Source: Myxococcales bacterium
GTDB lineage: Bacteria; Myxococcota_A; Polyangia; Palsa-1104
Direction of reading: 5' to 3'
Length of the DNA stretch: 64,000 nucleotides
Assembly (NCBI GenBank): GCA_003170275.1
Contig: PNAM01000081.1
Span: forward strand, 62,001 to 126,000
Position 1 is the first letter of the stretch; each line of letters starts with the position of its first letter. Made by a program: the position numbers and the translations under genes. A model generated the notes under the pieces. The model ran no database searches. It worked only from the letters and a program-made list of their open reading frames with translations, and was not told the origin of the DNA. This document shows positions 27,069 through 36,295 of the stretch, piece after piece.

Positions 27069-29633
27069 TTACTGGCTCGAGTAGGTTATTCGTTTCACCT
27101 TCAAGGTCGGTGTGCGATTGAACTCCACCTCGAAACCTTCCATGTCATGGGCACCAGGAACCCTTAGCACGAAGCCCTTCTTTTTCATCATCTCATCCCG
27201 AGCGACTCCCGCCATCTTGCTCCCATCACCGCCCTGACAAGTGCGCACGGTGTTGTGGACCTCTCGGCAATATGCGGCCTCGCGTTTTGGCAGTGGCCCC
27301 TTGCAGTACGCTCCGAGGGCGTCCGTTAGGGGCTGCCATTCGGGAGCGCCGCAATGCACCGTGGCGGCTTCACCGGCTCGTTCTTCGGCAGACGGGGCTG
27401 CATAGTCTGGTATTGCCGCGCCGCCGGCAGCGAAGAAACCCCGCTCTCCGAGAATCTCGGGCGCACTCGAGCCGACTTCGGCGAACAACAATGTTGGGCG
27501 ATCGTATCCACCCGCTGTGGTGCTTCCGCGGAAAGCGCAAGCGATGGAGCCTCCCCGTCCCGTGCAATCCAAGTGGTTGATGGTGACGCCACTATGCCCC
27601 ACGGCCCCTCCCGAAAGCGAAGCTTGGGCCAGTGAGATCCTATCCGCACGCACGCCGCCAGAGACATTCGGAACAACGTTCAGTAGGTAAGCGTCAGGTG
27701 GATCAACGACGAGCCCGTATCCGACCCTCGATAAAGGATCGGGCACTGTCGACCAGCCGCCCGGCACCGCGCCGGTAGCGTCAATGCGTCCGTAGTGTAG
27801 CTTCTCGTCCGACCACCAGAGCGTCGGCTGACCTGTTTCGCAGCTTAGGCTGAAACGGCCGCCTGACGACGCGATGCGCGTCGTCGTGATAGTGGTCTGC
27901 CCCGCGTGGCTAAGGCGAAGCACCGCTGCTGCCCCCCCTCGGCCGGCCGATCCCCGCTCAGGCTCGGGCCAGGCGACGTACGTGTATTCTCCGCATAGTA
28001 GCGGTGTAGAGAAGAACCTCTCCCCCATTCCCACGCCCGTGTTCGAAAGGGTCCGCAGGTGAGTGAAGGCGCCTGTCGCCGTGCCGTCACTGTTGCTAGG
28101 CATCCAATCGATGTACCCCGGTTGAGCATAGTTGCCATCTTTGGATCTCACCTTCGATAAGCGGAGCGCGATGACCCCTACATGGTCTCCCGCCGGTACC
28201 AGCTCAACAGCGGCAGGAACAAATTCCGCGGCGCTAGCCACCACCTTGGGTGCGAATTGTCTCGAAGCATCGGGGGACCCACGAGCGAACGTGATCCGAC
28301 CATCCCGGAGTACACCCGCAACGAGAATGTCTCCATTGGTCAGAGGTACCGCGCTGTACCTGGAGCGGAAAGCCTCGTTCATCGTAAGTTGACCGACGAG
28401 CATGGCGTTGCTAATCCGTTTACCGGCGGGGTTGACAACTCGGGAGTGGATTCCATCCTTCTCGCTCCAGAAAATGAGCAGGAGGCCGCTCGACGTTCGC
28501 ACGATTCGAATGTCGTCGTTGGGGACGCCGTCTGGACCGAGCACGACGGGAGGCGTGTTCAAGAACGTCGACAGGATCGTGGCCCGCGCCGTCGCCTCCG
28601 CTTGGCTCTTGCGCTTTGCAGCAACCGCCGCGGTGCGCTCTTCGAGTTGCTTGATCTCGCCGCGCTCAGGCTCGCCCATCTCGTTTGTGAAAAACGCAAG
28701 CGAGGCAAGCTGCGACCGAGCGGCGTCGAGATCAGTGTCGATCGACTGCTTCGCCTGGCTGATTTGGTAGCGCGTCACCTCGTCGAAATTGTCGGCGCGC
28801 AGCTTCGTCAGCATAGCCGCCTTCCACGCTGACTTGATCTGTGCCTCTACCGCATCTCTCTGTTGCTGCTGCTCAAGGCCGGACCATGCGACCTTGATGA
28901 CCACGATGGCTTTTTTGCGATCGTTCTTGACGATGAAGATGTTCGCCGCGGCGCTCCCGGCGGCCAAGGATAACTTGATGCCGTTCGGCAGCTCAGTCCG
29001 CGTCGCTCCGGGATAGCTCTGCGCGTATCGTGACGCGACGTACGCGAGGTCAACATCACCTTCAACGGCGAACTTGCTCACGATGGCCAGCAGACGCCTC
29101 GTAGTCGTGGGGGTGGTTTCGATCGGTGCGGCTTGTGAAAAGAGCAGGTGAAACTTTTCGACGGTGTTGCCGGCCGAATCGTCAGCATCGATGCCAACGT
29201 GATGATACAAGACGGAGTCAAAGCAACTTGCCAGCGCTGCCTCCGTGCGCCCCGTGCCGCAGCCCGGGATAGACGGCAGTGGCTCGACGAGCACGCGCAG
29301 ACGGTTGGCCAGCACCGGGGAGTTGGCAAAAACTTGTGAGCGGATCGACGTATCCGACATGACATCGGCAAGGTCCTTCCATCGGGAAAAGCCACTCACA
29401 TCTGGCGTGGCGATGGAGGGCTTCGCGACGATCTCTGCCGGAGAAGCACCAGGACGTAGTTGTCCCTGAAGACACGCTCTCGAGAAGTCAGAACAAGCTG
29501 GCGCGCCGAATAGCGTCTCCCAGAACGCGCCTTCCTCTGTCGCCACTACCGGCTCGTCGGCATTGGCCGGGCTGACTTCGACCCCGCTCAGGCCGGCGTG
29601 ACAAATGAGCGTCAATAGGCAGAACCTTCTCAT
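27069..29633 (-). CDS. large hypothetical secreted protein
   Basis: 854-aa ORF with N-terminal signal-like sequence and DGxxAGADA-type repeated segments. Confidence 0.65.
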   Translation of the reverse strand: MRRFCLLTLICHAGLSGVEVSPANADEPVVATEEGAFWETLFGAPACSDFSRACLQGQLRPGASPAEIVAKPSIATPDVSGFSRWKDLADVMSDTSIRSQVFANSPVLANRLRVLVEPLPSIPGCGTGRTEAALASCFDSVLYHHVGIDADDSAGNTVEKFHLLFSQAAPIETTPTTTRRLLAIVSKFAVEGDVDLAYVASRYAQSYPGATRTELPNGIKLSLAAGSAAANIFIVKNDRKKAIVVIKVAWSGLEQQQQRDAVEAQIKSAWKAAMLTKLRADNFDEVTRYQISQAKQSIDTDLDAARSQLASLAFFTNEMGEPERGEIKQLEERTAAVAAKRKSQAEATARATILSTFLNTPPVVLGPDGVPNDDIRIVRTSSGLLLIFWSEKDGIHSRVVNPAGKRISNAMLVGQLTMNEAFRSRYSAVPLTNGDILVAGVLRDGRITFARGSPDASRQFAPKVVASAAEFVPAAVELVPAGDHVGVIALRLSKVRSKDGNYAQPGYIDWMPSNSDGTATGAFTHLRTLSNTGVGMGERFFSTPLLCGEYTYVAWPEPERGSAGRGGAAAVLRLSHAGQTTITTTRIASSGGRFSLSCETGQPTLWWSDEKLHYGRIDATGAVPGGWSTVPDPLSRVGYGLVVDPPDAYLLNVVPNVSGGVRADRISLAQASLSGGAVGHSGVTINHLDCTGRGGSIACAFRGSTTAGGYDRPTLLFAEVGSSAPEILGERGFFAAGGAAIPDYAAPSAEERAGEAATVHCGAPEWQPLTDALGAYCKGPLPKREAAYCREVHNTVRTCQGGDGSKMAGVARDEMMKKKGFVLRVPGAHDMEGFEVEFNRTPTLKVKRITYSSQ

Positions 29634-29733
29634 TCTCCCTCCTTAATGAATCTCAACGAGCCATGGCCGTGGACCGCGTAACTGACGCTCTATTCTTGGA
29701 TCAAGCAGACCGGGAGAACGTCCCGATGGCCGC

Positions 29734-30396
29734 CTAGGCACCCGAGGGCGCCGCGCGTAGGCGCTGGCAGTCATCTCTGTACTCCGACTGCAGATGCCGC
29801 AGCCGTTGATTGGCACCGGTCAGTTCTCGTGCCCACGTAGCGGTGTTTGTCTGGGGATTGAAAGGGTCGTAGCGGCCATAGCCCCTGCTCCCGTATCTCT
29901 CACTTTCACTCCGAGAACTGGAAAGCATCTTCTCCAACATCGAAACCTGTGCTTCCGCGGCCCGAAGTTGTTTTCGAAGCCGTGCGCACTTCTTGTCGTC
30001 GACGGGAACAGTTTCCGGGAGATTCCCATCTCGCCCCGGTTTGGATGTCTGCAGGCTCGCCGCAGGCACCTCATTCTGCCCCGGCGCGTCGCCAGCCCGT
30101 CCACTTGGTCGGCTGCAGCCCGAGAGCAAATAGACAAGTGCAGCGACCGCGCGCCATGTGGCAAGGTGTGCGGTGGCGATCGTAATACGTGATGACGCAG
30201 GGAAAGCCCACCGCAAGCGTCCGCATCCTACGGCGGCTGGCTTGGAGTTGCGCGCCCAACGCTCGTTGTCGGTCCTCACCATCTCACTCCTCTCGAATCT
30301 GCGTGTTCGCGTTCCTCTCTCAGTGAGGAACGGTTGAAGCCTTCCAATCGGCTGCTTCGTCCTTCTTCGTCTTGACTCGCTGCTGGTAGAGTGCAA
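29734..30396 (-). CDS. hypothetical lipoprotein, true start uncertain
   Basis: Lipobox-like LVYLLSGCSRPSG; true start probably internal to the ORF. Confidence 0.4.
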   Translation of the reverse strand: MHSTSSESRRRRTKQPIGRLQPFLTERGTRTRRFERSEMVRTDNERWARNSKPAAVGCGRLRWAFPASSRITIATAHLATWRAVAALVYLLSGCSRPSGRAGDAPGQNEVPAASLQTSKPGRDGNLPETVPVDDKKCARLRKQLRAAEAQVSMLEKMLSSSRSESERYGSRGYGRYDPFNPQTNTATWARELTGANQRLRHLQSEYRDDCQRLRAAPSGA

Positions 30397-31177
30397 ACAG
30401 CGACTCGGTGAGTCTGCTGCGTGCCACGACGTAGACGTTGACGACGCCCGTGTACGACGATGGGCGAAACCCTCCCGTCTGGTGGCTCACATTCCAGTTC
30501 GCAGCGACGAGGGCCTTCTCGTCGAATCGCGCTGCCGTGAACTCTTCGTAGTCCCAGCCGAAACCATGATCCTCACCGGGGATGCTGACCTCGTTGGCGA
30601 GGCTCGGCAGGTGGCGAAGCTGCTCCTGCCAGGCGGCTTTGACGACCGTCGGGTTGATAGACTGGACGTTCGTGACGCCGTTTCCGACGGAAGATGACGA
30701 CTTCTCGTACGCGATGGAATAGGTCGACGCCACGATCTCCTCGCCGTGCAGGAGGGTCGCAACCGTGCAGGTCGCGTATTCGGGGCACGCGGGATTCTCT
30801 GTCCAGTAGAGAGTGAATCTATCGTCCGGGTGCGCCGCCACCGTCGTCCCCGGCGTCACCGGTGTGCCGGCTCCAACGATCTGAACCACCAGCCCGGAGA
30901 GGGAGTGAAATCGATTCGTAGTGCCTGGCGAGGGGATGCCGTACGCTTGCCCGGCGGTCAGGTGAATCTGCTTCACCTCCCAGTCGCTGCGCCCGGATTT
31001 CAGTTTGCAAGGATACGTCTTGCACTCCCTCTTCGCGTCGGTGACGACGCTTGGCGGGAAGTAGGTCGTCTCGCGCATTTGGTCGACGGGACCCCTGCAG
31101 CCAACCAGACCCCCCATCGCCGCGCAGACGTTAGCGACCGGAAGAGCGATCGATAGCAGCAACGACCAAGCCTTCAT
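30320..31177 (-). CDS. hypothetical lipoprotein
   Basis: MKAWSLLLSIALPVANVCAAMGGLVGCRG signal/lipobox. Confidence 0.6.
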   Translation of the reverse strand: MKAWSLLLSIALPVANVCAAMGGLVGCRGPVDQMRETTYFPPSVVTDAKRECKTYPCKLKSGRSDWEVKQIHLTAGQAYGIPSPGTTNRFHSLSGLVVQIVGAGTPVTPGTTVAAHPDDRFTLYWTENPACPEYATCTVATLLHGEEIVASTYSIAYEKSSSSVGNGVTNVQSINPTVVKAAWQEQLRHLPSLANEVSIPGEDHGFGWDYEEFTAARFDEKALVAANWNVSHQTGGFRPSSYTGVVNVYVVARSRLTESLFALYQQRVKTKKDEAADWKASTVPH

Positions 31178-31387
31178 TGATTCTCCTCCATTTGCTTACC
31201 AACGATGAGGTCCAGCGCATTGTTGGCGACGACTTGGAATCCCGAAGCAGACAAGCTTCCCGAGAACATCCGCCCTCCCGTGGCTGATCGTAGCCTGATT
31301 ACCGCCTATCGCCATCCATAACGGCTGTTACGGATGTCTCTCGAAGGTGGTCTGTTGCCTGTTGCGATCCGACACTCACCGTCGGGC

Positions 31388-31717
31388 ATGGCGAAGAAGA
31401 CACCGTCCCTCCGAAAACGCTTCGGCGACCGCATCCGCGAGTTGCGTCGGCGCAAAGGCTTGTCGCTCGAGGCGCTCGGCGAGCAGGCCAAGCTCAACGA
31501 CAAGTTCATCCAGGCGGTCGAGACCGCGCGCCAGGCGCCAACCATCGATACCATCGAGAAGCTCGCCCGGGGACTCGATGTACCCCTTCGCGAGCTGCTT
31601 ACGTTCGAGGACGAGTCCCCCAAGGCGCTGCGGGCCCGAGCCAAGGAGTTGGTCGGCAAGGCGTCCGACCATGACCTAGCCCGCATCGTCCGGCTGCTCG
31701 AGGCCGCTCTTCATTAG
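31388..31717 (+). CDS. XRE-family HTH transcriptional regulator
   Basis: IRELRRRKGLSLEALGEQAKLNDKFIQAVETARQAPTIDTIEKLARGLDVP. Confidence 0.9.
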   Translation: MAKKTPSLRKRFGDRIRELRRRKGLSLEALGEQAKLNDKFIQAVETARQAPTIDTIEKLARGLDVPLRELLTFEDESPKALRARAKELVGKASDHDLARIVRLLEAALH

Positions 31718-31730
31718 AGGCCGTTCAGGG

Positions 31731-31765
31731 CAAAAAATCGACGAGGCCACGGGCTCCTCGTCGAT
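31731..31765 (-). terminator. Rho-independent terminator at the end of the minus-strand operon
   Basis: Perfect 10-bp stem ATCGACGAGG (31737-31746)/CCTCGTCGAT (31756-31765), followed on the minus strand by TTTTTT. Confidence 0.7.
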
Positions 31766-31785
31766 CGGCGCCGATGCGCCTTAAG

Positions 31786-32124
31786 CTAACGACGGCGACG
31801 CTGTTTCTTCGGCTGCTGCCATCGGGCCGCATCGGTCGGCACCAGCCGCCCGTAGCTGTTCGCGTGCGCGTCGCTGAGGTCCCGAAGAGCAGCGCGTAGC
31901 TCCGCGCCGTCAAGCCGGCGCGCGAGCAAGATAGCCTCCGGTGGTACTGCGACGAGGTATCGCTGCACGTCGGCGAAGCCAACTTCCAACTCGTGGCCGT
32001 AGTTGTAAAGCAAGTCGACGAACAACTTGTCGCCGACCCAGAAGAGCGGCGGGCGCGCGGCGGGAGTCTTGGCGGTGAACCGTTTCATGGCCCACCGCCC
32101 ACGCAGGCGTGGGCGACCTGACAT
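31786..32124 (-). CDS. hypothetical protein, last gene of the operon
   Basis: 112-aa ORF overlapping the end of the RecB-like gene. Confidence 0.5.
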   Translation of the reverse strand: MSGRPRLRGRWAMKRFTAKTPAARPPLFWVGDKLFVDLLYNYGHELEVGFADVQRYLVAVPPEAILLARRLDGAELRAALRDLSDAHANSYGRLVPTDAARWQQPKKQRRRR

Positions 32125-32867
32125 CCCTTACATTGCCAGCCGCGAATCGGATAGAACGCGCCAGCGTCGATGGCGCGCAGCACGCCGATGACCGTTCGCA
32201 GGAAGTCGTCTTCGGCGTGGTCGTCGCGCTCGATGTCCTCGACGTGAACCGTCGGTGACTTCGTCTTGGTGAGGATTTGCAGCCGGAGGCCGACGTCACC
32301 GAGGCCGAGCAACCGCGCCGCGAATCGGTATGCAGTCACCTGGAAATCGTAGCGAAGCTGGTCGTCGGTCCATTTCCGCGCCGCTGTTTTGTGTTCCACC
32401 ACGATCGCCCGCCCTGCTTCACGGACGACCAGGTCGAAAGCCCCGACCAGGCGCTCTTCGATCACCTCGCCCGAGTCGGGGTCGTGAAGCTCGACCGAGA
32501 ACGAGCGCTCGACGTCTTCGACCTCGACGTGCGCAGCCGGCGCTTGAGCGTGGAATGCTCGTAGCATCGCAACGCCGCGGTCGACGACGTCGGAGTCGGC
32601 GTCATCCTCGGCCTGCAGCGGCACGGGGCCAGCACTTGCGTTTGCCCATGCGTCGCGGAAGACCGTCACCAACTCCTCGAGCGACCGCGGCGAGCCGGCC
32701 TGGAGTGCGTGGTAGTGACTCGCGAGCGCGGCGTGGACCGCCGTGCCGAACGCGAGCGCGGCGGGCAGGAAGGCCGGCGCCACGCCGAGCACGTACTTGA
32801 GCTGATACTGACGCGGACACCTCAAGTAGCACTTCACTTGTGAGACGGAGACGTGCAGCCCGGCCAT
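32085..32867 (-). CDS. PD-(D/E)XK nuclease, RecB/Cas4-like
   Basis: SVSQVKCYLRCPRQYQLKYV, GTAVHAAL, GAFDLVVREAGRAIVVEHKT, C-terminal Cys cluster CKGCQVAHAC. Confidence 0.88.
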   Translation of the reverse strand: MAGLHVSVSQVKCYLRCPRQYQLKYVLGVAPAFLPAALAFGTAVHAALASHYHALQAGSPRSLEELVTVFRDAWANASAGPVPLQAEDDADSDVVDRGVAMLRAFHAQAPAAHVEVEDVERSFSVELHDPDSGEVIEERLVGAFDLVVREAGRAIVVEHKTAARKWTDDQLRYDFQVTAYRFAARLLGLGDVGLRLQILTKTKSPTVHVEDIERDDHAEDDFLRTVIGVLRAIDAGAFYPIRGWQCKGCQVAHACVGGGP

Positions 32868-32869
32868 GG

Positions 32870-33568
32870 CTACCCCTCCTCGCCGGGCCGGCGCTCCGCG
32901 TGGCCATTGGTGCGGTTGCCGAGCTTCTCAATGATTTGCGAAGCGAATGCCCGGCTCAAGTACGAGGCTTGCACCCCGAAGTTTTCGACGCAGTAGGACT
33001 GGAACTCGGCGTCGGAGTAGCCCTGGTTGCGGGCGATGGCCCAGATGGCGTTGAGCTGCTTCGACGTGAGACGGTTCCGCTCGGGCGGCGCAGCCGTGCG
33101 CAGCGGCGGCGAGGGGGCGACGGTCGTGCGCGGCGCGGAAGCCGTCGGGGCTGAACGCGCCGGCACCTGCGGCACGGCGACCTCATCGTCGTCGCCGGTG
33201 TAGACGAGGTGACCGCCAACGCCGAGTAGGCGGCAGCAGCGTTTGAGGGAATCGGCTTCGGCCCGCTTGTAGTCGTTGCTCAGGTCCACCATCTGGGCGT
33301 TGTCGCGGCGGCGGGTGACGGTCGCGCCGCCGAGGCCCGTCTTGACGACGCCCGCGGCGGTCAGCTTTCCCTCGATGAGGAGCTGGTCGTCGACCTGCTC
33401 CCGGTGCGTGACTTCGAAGGACCACGCGCCGTTGAAGGCCTCGTTCAGCTTCGAAACGTAATGAATCACCTCCACGTATATGAAGGTCTTTCCGCCCGCC
33501 CCCTGCCGCTGCTTGAGCAGCTCGGGCGGGAACGGACGCTCGAGGATCTTGCGGATGGAATCGTCCAT
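32870..33568 (-). CDS. Rad52/Rad22-like single-strand annealing protein
   Basis: LERPFPPELLKQRQG...GKTFIYVEVIHYVSKLNEAFNGAWSFEV...SNDYKRAEADSLKRCCRLLGVG. Confidence 0.82.
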   Translation of the reverse strand: MDDSIRKILERPFPPELLKQRQGAGGKTFIYVEVIHYVSKLNEAFNGAWSFEVTHREQVDDQLLIEGKLTAAGVVKTGLGGATVTRRRDNAQMVDLSNDYKRAEADSLKRCCRLLGVGGHLVYTGDDDEVAVPQVPARSAPTASAPRTTVAPSPPLRTAAPPERNRLTSKQLNAIWAIARNQGYSDAEFQSYCVENFGVQASYLSRAFASQIIEKLGNRTNGHAERRPGEEG

Positions 33569-33609
33569 GTGACTTCTCCCTCGGGCTCAATGAGCCCTGA
33601 AAATGCGAG

Positions 33610-33641
33610 AGCCCCGCCGGCATGACTTCACCGACGGGGCT
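33610..33641. other. intercistronic hairpin
   Basis: AGCCCCG-C-CGG ... CCG-A-CGGGGCT inverted repeat. Confidence 0.6.
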
Positions 33642-33828
33642 ACGCGGGTTGACTTGCTGCTACTTGCTTCTCGCTTTTCTTCTGTTGGAACCGATCGCCT
33701 CGACGAGAGCCGTCAGAATCAAAACAGCGATGTTGGCGGCGAGGGATGAACGGATAGCGCGGGTGAACCAGAACAAGATGAACCACCTCCCTTCCTGGAC
33801 TGGCTGTCCGAGGTGCAGAAGGAGGCGG

Positions 33829-35091
33829 TCAGCGGGCGAAGAGCTGCTCGGCCGCCTTGTCGTCGATGCGGTCGAGGTCGACGACCGCCTGGGCCTCATC
33901 GCACCAGGGCGCGAGCGCGCCCTGGTTGATGCCGATGCCGAACCCGAGAATCGTGACGCCGAGCGCCGCTGCTCTGGTTCTCAGCTCCGGCGCCCGGTCG
34001 ATTGCACTGCCTCCATCAGTGATCAGCACCAGATCGGCCTTTCGGAGCGCTCCGGGGTTCTGCTCGATCACGCTCAAGCCCCGGTCGATCACGTTGGCGA
34101 TGTCTGTGCCGCCGCCGCAGCTCAGGAACAGCTCGGCCGCGGGGAACCTCCCGCCAAGCTTCACGATCACCTCTTGCTTCACGATGTCGTCGAAGCCGAG
34201 AAGTGCGAACGGCCGACGCTGGCGCTGCGCGATGTCGAGCAGCGCCAACGCGACCGCGGTCGCCCAAATATCGGGCGGGCCGTCCATGCTGCCGCTCTTG
34301 TCCAAGCAAACCACGAGCGGACCCTTGCCCAACGTCTCGGTGCCGGTGAGGGCGTACTGGAGACACCGGCGCTCGGACAAGTCACGCAGCAGCGCCAGCC
34401 TCAGCTTCGGGTGGACCAGCTTGACCAGCTCGGCAGGCAGGAGCCGACCAAGGTCAGCCCCCTGCTCTACGTCGGTGATCTCGTCGGCGCCGTGCCTCAC
34501 CTTCTGACGCTGCTTCATTGCGGCGATGCGCTTGAACCGACCCGCCAAGAGAGCGATCCGTTTCAGGCGATGATCATCGCGGATGAGTCGAGCCAGCTCA
34601 CGCGCCGCCGAGCACGGGCGCATCTCGCCATTCACGGTTCCGGTGCCGGGGAGCCGGCCGAAGGTGACCTGCTCGAGGCCCTCGGCCGACTCCCGAAGCT
34701 CCTCGACGGCGGCCGATGCGTGTTCGCAGCCGGATCGGATCGTCCGGCGCAGCGCCGCGGTGTCGACCTCCTGCATATGCGGCTGCAGCTCGGCCATCAG
34801 GGTCTCGACTGCGGTCGCCGCGGCATCGGCATCACCGCGGCATTCCGTGGACAAACGTCCAAAGTCCGGTAGCTGATCGCACGCTGCGTGGACCTTCTCT
34901 GCCCAGGTGCGCAGCTCGGCGTCCTGGTCGTGCTCGGGCAGCCGTTCCAGTTCGCCGGCGTAGAGCCTCTCGAACAGCTCGTCTTGGAAACGAAGCTCGC
35001 GCGGGTCTGAACGGTCGACCTGGTCGAGGCCCCGAGCGGCCCTGTGCAGATAGATGCTCCACCGAGGCACATCATTAATGATGCGCTTCAT
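33829..35091 (-). CDS. VWA-domain protein (CoxE/ViaA-like)
   Basis: VVCLDKSGSMDG MIDAS motif, LVLITDGGS; ATGA overlap with the MoxR gene. Confidence 0.85.
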   Translation of the reverse strand: MKRIINDVPRWSIYLHRAARGLDQVDRSDPRELRFQDELFERLYAGELERLPEHDQDAELRTWAEKVHAACDQLPDFGRLSTECRGDADAAATAVETLMAELQPHMQEVDTAALRRTIRSGCEHASAAVEELRESAEGLEQVTFGRLPGTGTVNGEMRPCSAARELARLIRDDHRLKRIALLAGRFKRIAAMKQRQKVRHGADEITDVEQGADLGRLLPAELVKLVHPKLRLALLRDLSERRCLQYALTGTETLGKGPLVVCLDKSGSMDGPPDIWATAVALALLDIAQRQRRPFALLGFDDIVKQEVIVKLGGRFPAAELFLSCGGGTDIANVIDRGLSVIEQNPGALRKADLVLITDGGSAIDRAPELRTRAAALGVTILGFGIGINQGALAPWCDEAQAVVDLDRIDDKAAEQLFAR

Positions 35092-36224
35092 CGCAGCGCC
35101 CGCAGGCCAAGGCCCGCCGACACCGCCCTCGCCAGCTCAGCGTGCATCTGCTGAATCTCCGTCTGGGCGTCGGCGATGACCGTTTTCGCACGCCGCCCGC
35201 CAGACCGCGCCAGCTCGGTGAGCTTCTTCTGCATAGAGTCGAACTCGCCGATCGACTGGGCCGCCTGGGCGATGTAGCTCTTGCGGTCACCGCTGGCGAG
35301 GCCGGAGACCTTCTGGGCGGTCTCCCTCGCAGCGTCGAGGATCTCGGCGGCCTGGGCGCTGCTCGGATCACAGAGCTTGCCGACGAGGCGCGCAACCTTC
35401 GCGCGCTCCTTCGGTTCCCTCCACAGGGAGTCGACCAGGATGGCCAGGTCCTCGGGCGTGGTCTGCTTCTCGCCGGCCATGTACGCCCACGACTGGACGA
35501 TCTTCAGACTCTTCTTCCAGCGCCTGTCGCTGGCGATGATGCCCTCGGCACGGCAGGCGTCCCTGATGGAGATGAGCGCGTCGACCGTGTCGTCGGTGAC
35601 CTTGACCTTGGCGGCCTCGCCCTGCGCCTTCTTCAGGTCGGCCATGGTCAGCTTGACCGTCGTCACCGGATCCGGCGCCAACAGCACCGTGCGGAGGTTC
35701 GACGGCTGGAGCAGGTAGCCGATGTCGAACCGGAGCAGGAACCTGTCGAACAGCGCTTCCAGCTCTTTGCCCTCCGGCAGCTCGTTACTTGCACCGAAAA
35801 GTGAAATCAGCGGAGCCGGAGCGGGCGAGCCTCCGTTGTGGAAGATGCGCTCGTTGATGAGGGCGAGGAGGCTATTGAGCACGGCCGAGTTGCTCTTGAA
35901 CACCTCGTCCACGAATCCGAAATGGCACTCCGGTAGCCGCCCCGTCGTTATGCGGATGAACCGGTCCTGCTCCAGCGCCATCAGGCTGATGGGGCCGAAG
36001 ACCTCGTCGTTGGTCGTGAACTTGTTGAGCAGGATCTCCCAGTAGGAGCCGCCGAACGCCTGGGCGATGGCTCGCACGAGCGCGCTCTTCGCGGTGCCCG
36101 GCGGGCCAAGCAGAAGCACGTGCTCTGCGGCGAGCACGGCGCACAGGGCGCCACTGATCACGTCTTTCCGCTCGGGAAATCGCCCCGACAAATCCGCATG
36201 GAGAAGCTGAAGCTGCTGGTTCAT
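35088..36224 (-). CDS. MoxR/RavA-type AAA+ ATPase
   Basis: Walker A LLGPPGTAKSALVRAIA, Walker B-like FGFVDEVFKSN, sensor GASNELPEG. Confidence 0.9.
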   Translation of the reverse strand: MNQQLQLLHADLSGRFPERKDVISGALCAVLAAEHVLLLGPPGTAKSALVRAIAQAFGGSYWEILLNKFTTNDEVFGPISLMALEQDRFIRITTGRLPECHFGFVDEVFKSNSAVLNSLLALINERIFHNGGSPAPAPLISLFGASNELPEGKELEALFDRFLLRFDIGYLLQPSNLRTVLLAPDPVTTVKLTMADLKKAQGEAAKVKVTDDTVDALISIRDACRAEGIIASDRRWKKSLKIVQSWAYMAGEKQTTPEDLAILVDSLWREPKERAKVARLVGKLCDPSSAQAAEILDAARETAQKVSGLASGDRKSYIAQAAQSIGEFDSMQKKLTELARSGGRRAKTVIADAQTEIQQMHAELARAVSAGLGLRALR

Positions 36225-36242
36225 GGAACCTCCTGGAATGAA

Positions 36243-36279
36243 GAGAGGCGGCCAGGGACACGTTCCCCGACCGCCTCTC
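36243..36279. other. intercistronic hairpin
   Basis: Perfect 9-bp arms GAGAGGCGG (36243-36251)/CCGCCTCTC (36271-36279). Confidence 0.6.
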
Positions 36280-36295
36280 GATTGGTGGATAGCGG

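Noticed and set aside
31314-31335. Imperfect inverted repeat ATCCATAACGG/TGTTACGGAT upstream of the XRE regulator
   Set aside because: Mismatched arms; plausible operator but too weak alone.
33622-34872. 416-aa plus-strand ORF opposite the VWA gene
   Set aside because: Shadow ORF; the VWA MIDAS motif is on the minus strand.
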